Positions 30,427 through 36,169 of a DNA stretch of 36,169 bases are shown one piece after another. A program made the translations under genes and the position numbers. A model generated the notes under the pieces. It did not search any database, had not been told where the DNA came from, and saw nothing but the letters and a program-made list of their open reading frames with translations. The DNA comes from CAUZJO01 sp963580245. Its GTDB lineage: Bacteria; Sumerlaeota; Sumerlaeia; MVZB01. Position 1 is the first letter of the stretch; every line of letters starts with the position of its first letter. Where the stretch lies: the NCBI GenBank assembly GCA_963580245.1, contig CAUZJO010000029.1:1-36169 (forward strand), in the 5' to 3' direction.

Positions 30427-31893
30427 ATGAGCCTTAAGGTCGAACTCACTATCGAGAAGACGGACCTGATGTTTCAGGAGGACACCTTCTTTACGGTGAC
30501 CATCACCAACGAAGGTGCCGAACCCGTCCAAACCATGACCCCCGGCAATAGCTGGACGTTGCCCGCCCTGCGTGTGGTTTCGCGGGCCACCGGCTGGGAA
30601 CATACTTTCCGTAGACCCCGCGATCTGTTCCTGTTCGAGGAGGAGTCTTCTCTGCCGCCCAACCAGCCGCTGACTAGCCAGTATCGTTTTCTCCGATACG
30701 TCGATTTCCCAAGGGCGGGTGAATACGACGTGTCTCTGTTGTGGGAATGGGACGGTGGGGACGGGCGGGCCTTTTCAGCGCCGGTGACGGTCCGGATTCA
30801 CGATGTTCAACCGAGCGGCCTGTTCACCGCAAGTTCCAGCGGCGGACCGAACCTGCTCCACATCGCCGTGTGGATCAACACGGCCGGGGAAAAGCCCAAG
30901 CTGTGTCGCTCGATCATTTCGCTGGGGCGAAAAGCCTCGGTCTTAGAGACCCAGGATTTGGGGACGGTCGGCCCTGGCATTCGACCGGTCCTGTCCGTCC
31001 CCCACGGGGGCGGATCGACCGACGAGCAATGGGTCGCCTGGTTCGTCGGCAACGATCTCCAATTCGCCCTGACCGGCTCTCCTGACGAACCCCTGACGCT
31101 CAACCACCTGCCGTTAAGTTCGGTCCCGAAGCATATTGTCGCGCCGCTGAACCATTTCAGCGGCGCGCAAGGGACCGAGGGCAAGTTCTTCCTCTGGCAG
31201 AGCAACCCCGAAGGCACCATCTCGCGTTTCCAGGCCGTCCATGTCGACCCGAAGGGCAACGCCGAGGCCCAGGCCAACGCCATGCTCAAAGGGACGCAAC
31301 CGGTGTGGACGCGGGCCGCTTTCCTGAAGAACCAGACCAGCCGCACCTACGCCGCGAGCCACCAAAAGGGAACCCTCTCTCTCCAAGCCGTGATTTGGCC
31401 CGAGAGCGGTGAACTCGAGCCGGCCAAGTCACTGGGGCAGTGGGACGGCGAGTTCATCGGCGGCGGCACGATGCTGGACACCGAAGACACGGTCCACGGT
31501 GCCATCTTGGTTTGGGAAACCGGTCCCCCCGAGAGCCGCCGCTTGCTCCTCTATCCGTGGCGTCATGACGCCGAAGGTCAATTTGAAGCCACCGCCGAAC
31601 CGATCCAGATCCCGCGCGAGCCGGGTCAGCGACCGATTGACGCGGTCGTCGCCGTCAACGTTCGAGGTGGGCCCTGCGCCCTGGTCCTGTTCCAGGATGA
31701 GGGGTGGCGGTATTTCGAACCCGAAGGCGGCCTGAAGGCCCTCCCCGCGGCGGTCGCTCACACGGACGGCCCATTGGACCTGCTGTTTCCCAACATCTCC
31801 CCCGAACCTCTGATCCTCTACGCCGAGCCCGGAAAAGGTTTCTTCTTCATCAAGACGACGGGTGAACAGGCGGGCCCGCCCCCAAGCGGTTAA
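30427..31893 (+). CDS. Beta-rich protein following the metzincin gene; candidate inhibitor or immunity protein
   Basis: This is about 488 aa from ATG 30427 (GGGGGTG at 30411-30417; a GTG at 30415 is the alternative). The first 120 residues form an Ig-like beta sandwich, MSLKVELTIEKTDLMFQEDT and FFTVTITNEGAEPVQ, resembling BsuPI-type protease inhibitors and CARDB-like domains. The remainder is a string of beta segments of propeller type (LLHIAVWINTAGE, QWVAWFVGNDLQFALTG, FFLWQSNPEG, GAILVWETGPPESRRLLLYPW). There is no signal peptide or catalytic motif. The gene starts about 20 bp after the metzincin gene, the position where immunity genes usually lie, so binding to that protease is a reasonable but untested guess. 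The family is not firmly recognised. Confidence 0.7.
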   Translation: MSLKVELTIEKTDLMFQEDTFFTVTITNEGAEPVQTMTPGNSWTLPALRVVSRATGWEHTFRRPRDLFLFEEESSLPPNQPLTSQYRFLRYVDFPRAGEYDVSLLWEWDGGDGRAFSAPVTVRIHDVQPSGLFTASSSGGPNLLHIAVWINTAGEKPKLCRSIISLGRKASVLETQDLGTVGPGIRPVLSVPHGGGSTDEQWVAWFVGNDLQFALTGSPDEPLTLNHLPLSSVPKHIVAPLNHFSGAQGTEGKFFLWQSNPEGTISRFQAVHVDPKGNAEAQANAMLKGTQPVWTRAAFLKNQTSRTYAASHQKGTLSLQAVIWPESGELEPAKSLGQWDGEFIGGGTMLDTEDTVHGAILVWETGPPESRRLLLYPWRHDAEGQFEATAEPIQIPREPGQRPIDAVVAVNVRGGPCALVLFQDEGWRYFEPEGGLKALPAAVAHTDGPLDLLFPNISPEPLILYAEPGKGFFFIKTTGEQAGPPPSG

Positions 31894-31905
31894 AGAAAAC
31901 GGACG

Positions 31906-32784
31906 ATGCAACCGGCAGCAACCCAAGACCAGGACGCCGCCTATCTCCTCGAAATCAAATTGGAGACCGCTGACGGGCGTCTCAAGGGACGGCTGGCGGT
32001 CCCGAAAGCGCCCATGCGCCTGGCGGAGTTGGCGTTCAACGCCTTGCCGGTCGTCGAACAGATCGTCGCCCAGGCCACCCGCCGCGAACAGCAGGTCGAG
32101 TGCCGCGCGATCTCGTGTCGCAAGGGCTGCGGCGCGTGTTGCCGCCAGCTCGTCCCGCTCTCGCCGCCCGAGGCCTGGATGTTGGCCGACCTGCTCGATG
32201 GGCAGCCGGCCTCGCGCCGCGCGGGGTTGGAGTTGCGCTTTCGGGCCGTGGTCGGCCGCCTCGACGCCGCGGGTCTGATCGAGGAACTACTGTCGACCCC
32301 GCCCACCGACGATGCGGCCCGTTCTCGTGGCGGGCGTTACTTCCTGATGGGCGAGGCCTGTCCGTTTCTCGAGGACGAGAGCTGCTCGATCCACCCCTAT
32401 CGCCCATCGGCCTGTCGCGAGTATCTGGTCACGTCGCCCGCCAGTTTGTGCGCCAATCCCACCTCGAGTTCCGTCCGCCGCGTGAACGTCTCAGTGCGCG
32501 CCTCCGAAGCGCTGGCTCGCCTGACGGCCGAACTCCTGGGCGGCGAGCCGCAACTCATCCCGCTCACCCTCGCGCCGGACTGGGCGCGCGAGCATGCCGA
32601 TGACGGCCTCCGCGCATGGGACGGCAAGTTTCTCATCACGCGTTTGCTCGATCTGATGAGCGGAAAGCAATCAGCTTCCCAGGGGGACCAAGGCGGGTTG
32701 CTCGCGGGTCAGACAGTGGATGCCGCCGAGCCCCAAGACCAAGTCGACGGCGTGAATCCCGATGACCGGCCGGTCGCGGATTAA
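31906..32784 (+). CDS. YkgJ-family cysteine-cluster protein
   Basis: This 292-aa protein has the PF03692-type metal-chelating cluster: C66, C71, C75, C78, C79 (ECRAISCRKGCGACCRQLVPLSPPE), then C152, C160 and C170 (ACPFLEDESCSIHPYRPSACREY). Members bind Zn or Fe; their role is unknown. It begins 12 bp after the preceding gene, so it belongs to the same transcript. The last 38 codons overlap the convergent aguA gene by 114 bp and read like antisense (QGDQGGLLAGQTVDAAEPQDQVDG), so the tail is probably incidental. Its link to the injection system may only be transcriptional. Confidence 0.85.
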   Translation: MQPAATQDQDAAYLLEIKLETADGRLKGRLAVPKAPMRLAELAFNALPVVEQIVAQATRREQQVECRAISCRKGCGACCRQLVPLSPPEAWMLADLLDGQPASRRAGLELRFRAVVGRLDAAGLIEELLSTPPTDDAARSRGGRYFLMGEACPFLEDESCSIHPYRPSACREYLVTSPASLCANPTSSSVRRVNVSVRASEALARLTAELLGGEPQLIPLTLAPDWAREHADDGLRAWDGKFLITRLLDLMSGKQSASQGDQGGLLAGQTVDAAEPQDQVDGVNPDDRPVAD

Positions 32785-33774
32785 CTCCCCCAGAATCCCC
32801 AGCGCGACACGGTCGCTCGGGTCGTTAAACGTCGGGACGAGCACCGCGGCGTTGGCGATATAGAAATTGGCGTAACCCGCCGGCAGCCATTCGCCGCCAA
32901 AGGTCAGGGGCCTGGGCATCGGCAGGCTCACCAGGTCCGGCCGCCCACCGTCTTCCAGCCTCATCTCCTCCAGCCGCTCACGGTTCTCTTCCAGCGTGCG
33001 GTAATTCGGATCGTCGGCATGGGCCTCGCGGCATAAGACGACGGTGCGCGCGTCCACAAATCGGCAGATGTTATCCACGTGACCGTCGGTGTCATCACCG
33101 GCCAGGCCTCGGGCAAGCCAGACGATCTCGGTGACCCCCAGCGTATTCCTCAACACCGTCTCGGTCTCATCTCGCGAAAGTCCGGGATTGCGCGCGCGCG
33201 GACCCCGCGAGAGCAAGCACTGTTCGGTCGTGATCAGCGTCCCGCGTCCATTGACGTCGACGCTTCCCCCTTCCAGCACAAAACGCCCGTTGCGTTGCGA
33301 GGCGTCAAAGATCGGCAGCTTGAATCGCCGGGCGACCTCCTCGGCGACCCGGTCATCTCGCTCGAAAGCGCGGTACCGCGTCCAGGCGTTGAACCGAAAC
33401 CGCGCGATGGCCAGACCCGGATCAGGCCGCTCTCGCGCCAGGAAAATCGGCCCATAATCCCGGCACCAAGCGCGGTCGGTCGGGATGAGAAGAAACTCGA
33501 CGCGCGCGAGGTCCACGTCGGCCCGCGTAAGGACGCGCGTCGCCCGCGCCTTGTGTTGCGCTGAATTGACGAGGACCCGGGCACGTTCGCCGGGCGTCAG
33601 TTTCCGGATGATTTCCGCGTAGGCCCAGGGGATCGTCGAGAGTTTCCCGGCCCAGTCGCCCCGGTTGTGAGGCCACGCCAGCCACGTGGCTTCGTGGGGC
33701 TCCCATTCGGCGGGATGGCGGTAACCGAGCGCGGCGGGCGATTTCAATGCGGCGCATGCGGAGGCGTTCTTCAT
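32671..33774 (-). CDS. aguA: Agmatine deiminase
   Basis: This 367-aa cytosolic enzyme of the peptidylarginine-deiminase fold converts agmatine to N-carbamoylputrescine and ammonia. Motifs are PAEWEPHEATWLAWPHN at the N-terminus, RAWCRDYGP, GGSVDVNGRG, DDTDGHVDNICRF (catalytic His) and GGIHCLTREQP with nucleophile Cys354. Length is normal. The start ATG overlaps the stop of the upstream amidase gene by 4 nt (33771-33774), so the two are translationally coupled and form a putrescine pathway. The 3' end lies under the YkgJ-type gene on the other strand. Confidence 0.95.
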   Translation of the reverse strand: MKNASACAALKSPAALGYRHPAEWEPHEATWLAWPHNRGDWAGKLSTIPWAYAEIIRKLTPGERARVLVNSAQHKARATRVLTRADVDLARVEFLLIPTDRAWCRDYGPIFLARERPDPGLAIARFRFNAWTRYRAFERDDRVAEEVARRFKLPIFDASQRNGRFVLEGGSVDVNGRGTLITTEQCLLSRGPRARNPGLSRDETETVLRNTLGVTEIVWLARGLAGDDTDGHVDNICRFVDARTVVLCREAHADDPNYRTLEENRERLEEMRLEDGGRPDLVSLPMPRPLTFGGEWLPAGYANFYIANAAVLVPTFNDPSDRVALGILGELIRDRPVIGIHAVDLVLGLGGIHCLTREQPALVPLGS

Positions 33775-34670
33775 CCCCGATCATCCAGCAGTCGCCGGGT
33801 CAGGCCGTCGTAAGCGTCGATGCGCCGGTCGCGCAGGAACGGCCACCCCCGCCGTGTCGCCTCGATGCGGTCCAAATCGACCTCGCCCAACAGAATCTCC
33901 TCGCCGCCATGAGAAGCTTGCGCCACAACGATACCCCGTGGATCGCATAGAAACGACCCGCCCCAAAACTCGATGCCCTGGCCCTCGCCTGGTGATGTCT
34001 CGTGGCCAATGCGATTGACCGCCGCCACGTAGACCCCGTTGGCGATGGCATGAGCGCGCTGGACGGTCCCCCAGGCGTCGTATTGCGTCTGGCCCTCGGC
34101 CTCCTTTTCGGCGGGCAGCCAGCCGATGGCCGAGGGGTAGAACAAGATCGCCGCCCCCCCCAGCGTCGCCAACCGCGCCGCCTCCGGATACCACTGGTCC
34201 CAGCAAATCAGCGGCGCGACCGACCCATGGGCCGTCTTGAACGTCGGGAACCCCAGGTCGCCGGGCGTGAAGTAGAACTTCTCATGGAACCCGGGGTCGT
34301 CGGGGACGTGCATCTTCCGATAGACGCCCGCCAGCGAACCGTCGGCGTCAAGGACTGCCACGCTGTTGTGATAGACCCCGGCCGTGCGCCGTTCGAAAAC
34401 CGGCGCCAGAATCACCGCGCCCGTCCGCCGCGCCACCGCCCCGAGCGCCTCGGTCGTCGGCCCGGGGACCGGCTCGGCCAGGTCGAACGCCGTCTCGTCT
34501 TCGCGCCGGCAAAAATAGGGTGTCCTGAACAGCTCGGGCAGACAGATGACCTGGGCGCCGGCTACGGCGGCCTCTTCGCAGGCTCCAATGGCCCGTTCGA
34601 GGCTTGCCACGGGATTCTCCCGCGGCGCCATCTGGACCAGGCCGACCGTGAATTTCCCCTGCTTACTCAC
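33771..34670 (-). CDS. aguB: N-carbamoylputrescine amidase
   Basis: This 299-aa nitrilase-fold enzyme hydrolyses N-carbamoylputrescine to putrescine, CO2 and ammonia, completing the agmatine route with aguA. The catalytic triad is Glu46 (CLPELF), Lys118 (YRKMHVPDD) and Cys155 (LICWDQWYPE). VPDDPGFHEKFYFTPGD is characteristic of this branch. The start is GTG 34670; the frame is closed by TGA a few bases upstream. A hairpin with a TTCG loop sits just upstream and holds the likely ribosome site. No ornithine- or arginine-decarboxylase gene is in the window. Confidence 0.95.
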   Translation of the reverse strand: MSKQGKFTVGLVQMAPRENPVASLERAIGACEEAAVAGAQVICLPELFRTPYFCRREDETAFDLAEPVPGPTTEALGAVARRTGAVILAPVFERRTAGVYHNSVAVLDADGSLAGVYRKMHVPDDPGFHEKFYFTPGDLGFPTFKTAHGSVAPLICWDQWYPEAARLATLGGAAILFYPSAIGWLPAEKEAEGQTQYDAWGTVQRAHAIANGVYVAAVNRIGHETSPGEGQGIEFWGGSFLCDPRGIVVAQASHGGEEILLGEVDLDRIEATRRGWPFLRDRRIDAYDGLTRRLLDDRG

Positions 34671-34681
34671 CGTCCATCATC

Positions 34682-34699
34682 ACCCTCACGAATGAGGGT
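34682..34699 (-). promoter_or_regulatory. TTCG-loop hairpin in aguB leader
   Basis: On the minus strand ACCCTCA-TTCG-TGAGGGT forms a 7-bp stem with a UUCG tetraloop, ending 11 nt before the GTG start. The 3' arm contains GAGGG, the only ribosome-site-like sequence nearby, so the stem could mask it. Function is not demonstrated. Confidence 0.4.
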
Positions 34700-34784
34700 C
34701 ATCATCGCCTAAATGGTCGTCCATGATAAAGTTCTTAGTGATATGAGGAATGACGAAAAGGCCGAGGAGGGCCGGTGCGGTTCC

Positions 34785-35032
34785 CTCCGAATTTCGGACC
34801 ACCTGCTTAAGTGGAATCTGTATCCTGAAAAGGACACGAAAGGACGGATGCAGATGGGACGAAAAGGAAGAACTTTTACGGACGCATTCAAGGCCAGGGT
34901 GGCTTTGGATGCCGGCCGGGGCGTGAAGACTTTGGCCGAGTTGGCAACCCAATATCAGGTGCACCCCAACCAGATCTCGGAGTGGAAGAAGCAACTCCTG
35001 ACGAAGGCTCCGGAACTATTTTCGGGCAAAAT
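34785..35032 (+). mobile_element. IS3-family element, 5' fragment
   Basis: The fragment includes a leader and the first part of an IS3-type orfA. The right side stops inside orfA where a minus-strand FGE-family gene begins, so no right end or orfB is present. The left boundary is set near a palindromic TCCGAATTTCGGA and is uncertain. Confidence 0.5.
34848..35030 (+). pseudogene. IS3-family transposase OrfA fragment
   Basis: About 60 residues from ATG 34848 (or 34854) read GRKGRTFTDAFKARVALDAG and LAELATQYQVHPNQISEWKK, ending near LLTKAPELFSG. This is the HTH_Tnp_1 domain that binds IS ends. The normal leucine-zipper tail and the orfB frame are missing. Beyond about 35030 the same frame runs on as antisense of the neighbouring FGE-family gene and only looks like a longer protein. 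The fragment is inactive. Confidence 0.85.
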
Positions 35033-35753
35033 CAACCGGCTGGCGAAAACCGAGGTAATCGCTACGGTACTCCGGAACGAGGTGGCCGTAGCGATAGGCG
35101 CACCGAAAGTCGTCGGTGACTTCGTCGAGCCACGAGCAGCCCCGCAACACACGCGCGCCGCCACTCGAAGGCACCGTCAGATCACCTCGCATATACCAAT
35201 CTTACGCCTTCTCATCGTACCGGTCCGCGCACCACTCATCCACATTCCCCGCCATCTGATACAGGCCCCACGGGCTGCAACCCTCCGGATAACCCCACAC
35301 CCCGCACGTCTCCTCGCTTCCCTTATTGTTATTGTTCCGGCATTTGCTCTCCTCCCAGTCGTTGCCCCACGGATACTCGCGGCCATCGGTCCCACGCGCC
35401 CCTTTCTCCCATTCCAGTTCGCTGGGCACCCGCAGACCCGCCCACGTACAATAAGCTTGAGCATCCTCCCAGCTAACCTCCACCACTGGATGATCGGCTT
35501 TTCCTGTTGGCAAGCTTCGTCCACCGTGGCCGGTCGCCTCCACAAACCGCTTGTACTGCGCGTTGGTTACAGGGTGCAGCACCAGGTAGTAAGCTGGTAG
35601 GCGCACCGGAAACTTCTCTACTCCCGCTGGAAACTTACCCTCCGGGATCAGCACCAGCAGCGAGCCGTCGCGCTCGTTTTCGGTCAATATGTCTTGAACG
35701 CAGGGAAATGGCTTCAAGGAGACCGCGTCATGGTTCACGATGATTTTATTCAT
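35016..35753 (-). pseudogene. FGE-sulfatase (SUMF1/EgtB-type) domain protein with in-frame stop
   Basis: The minus-strand frame from ATG 35753 reads MNKIIVNHDAVSLKPFPCVQ, then LLVLIPEGKFPAGVEKFPVRLPAYYL, HPVTNAQYKRFVEATGH, AYCTWAGLRVPSELEWEKGARG and GLYQMAGNVDEWCADRYDEKA, all typical of the formylglycine-generating-enzyme fold. A TAA at 35202-35204 interrupts it, but clear family sequence continues in the same frame (DWYMRGDLTVPSSGGARVLRGCSW, FRCAYRYGHLVPEYRSDYLGFR) to TAG at 35016-35018. The stop therefore looks like a point mutation, or a sequencing error, in an otherwise near-complete gene of about 245 codons. The conserved RGGSW is RGCSW here. An IS3 fragment abuts its 3' end. Confidence 0.82.
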
Positions 35754-35888
35754 CACCGGATTCCCTATTGCGCCGCCTGCCGCGCAACCTGTATTGAGGC
35801 CGGGAATCCTTCGCCTGGATGGTGGCTACCAGCCTCCCGGCCCCCTTTATCCCGCACCGATAAGATTGAATTCGGCTCGCGGCTTCAG

Positions 35889-36169
35889 TCAGTTATTGAA
35901 GATAGGCGAGATGAATCCCTGGTTCGAGTAACTAAGCATGCCATTGCTGATCGTTCCATTACTGGGATCGTAAACATAGCCTGCCCAGCGATCTTCCTGC
36001 GGGACGTTCACAAGCGTCCACCAGTTTACGTCCGGGCCAGCACTTTCGATGATCCACCTCAAGTCATGAGAAGACAGTCCCTGGACCGCCCAATTGAAAA
36101 ACCCCCAACGATCGTCGTTATTGAGCCTCACCGTGTAGACAAATGACTTCGGGACCCCGGCGTCCTCCT
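35889..36169 (-). CDS. 3' end of a minus-strand gene, partial at window edge
   Basis: The frame enters from the right edge and reads EDAGVPKSFVYTVRLNNDDR, then WGFFNWAVQGLSSHDLRWII, WWTLVNVPQEDRWAGYVYDPSNGTIS, and stops at 35889. It is rich in Trp, Asn and aromatic residues, with no recognised domain. A GTG at 36131 could start an 80-aa protein, but coding-like sequence continues upstream of it. It lies on the same strand as the FGE-family gene, about 130 bp upstream of its start, so the two may have been co-transcribed. Confidence 0.55.
   Translation of the reverse strand, partial: EDAGVPKSFVYTVRLNNDDRWGFFNWAVQGLSSHDLRWIIESAGPDVNWWTLVNVPQEDRWAGYVYDPSNGTISNGMLSYSNQGFISPIFNN

Noticed and set aside
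35189..35215. Stop-codon readthrough or recoding at the TAA in the FGE-family gene
   Set aside because: No structured signal or special context is visible, and TAA ends other intact genes here; a point mutation or read error is simpler.
34713..35600. 295-codon plus-strand protein
   Set aside because: Its first part is the IS3 orfA fragment and the rest is antisense to the FGE-family gene.

Overview
The window is about 36 kb of GC-rich DNA from a Gram-negative bacterium. The evidence for that is an RND efflux operon, lipoprotein signals (lipoboxes at two genes), FabI and a ClpV/VgrG injection module. Large intergenic palindromic repeats, a formylglycine-generating-enzyme fold gene, a CxxHx6CxxC-decorated RND adaptor and a VgrG-linked LysM/metalloprotease cluster fit Planctomycetota or a myxobacterial/deltaproteobacterial-type lineage. 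That placement is inference; no rRNA or other taxonomic marker is present.

Left edge (1-5.2 kb): an 18-copy hexamer repeat is followed by a bacterial alpha-2-macroglobulin lipoprotein gene. The gene is broken by a frameshift, by an in-frame TAG, and by fusion at about 3860 to the inside of an IS21-type element (istA tail plus intact istB). Read through, this gives one misleading 1,425-codon frame joining A2M to IstB.

Metal efflux (5.2-10.8 kb): an ArsR/SmtB repressor with a palindrome next to its start, a small membrane-anchored Cys/His-rich protein, an RND adaptor carrying the same Cys/His module, and a CzcA/CusA-type pump. A 121-bp three-hairpin repeat sits between adaptor and pump.

Middle (11-21.3 kb): a stand-alone response-regulator receiver, a HEAT-repeat protein, an SGNH hydrolase, a 53-aa ORF plus membrane protein (minus), a DUF547 lipoprotein and a VanZ-like protein (minus), FabI (minus), a repeat-dense 690-bp gap, an ATP-grasp/LMW-phosphatase fusion (minus) that appears 5'-truncated against a 5'-truncated plus-strand gene, and a PfkB sugar kinase.

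Injection-system module (21.7-32.8 kb): ClpV/TssH, VgrG, a LysM + peptidoglycan-binding protein, a large protein ending in a metzincin-type zinc site (HEMGHNLYMTH plus Met-turn VMSY), a beta-rich protein whose N-terminus resembles protease-inhibitor/CARDB-like sandwiches, and a YkgJ-type Cys-cluster protein. All are on the plus strand with short gaps. This looks like a spike/effector island and is the most interesting part of the window; no sheath or baseplate genes are present.

Right edge (32.7-36.2 kb): aguA and aguB (agmatine to putrescine) overlap by 4 nt on the minus strand. Then comes an IS3-type orfA fragment abutting a minus-strand FGE-family gene with an in-frame TAA, and the 3' end of a further minus-strand gene running off the window.

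Three families of dispersed palindromes occur: a 121-bp element (three copies), a 32-bp element (three copies) and a nested palindrome cluster near 17.4 kb. Several broken genes lie beside IS fragments, so this is either an actively rearranging region or one affected by assembly joins.
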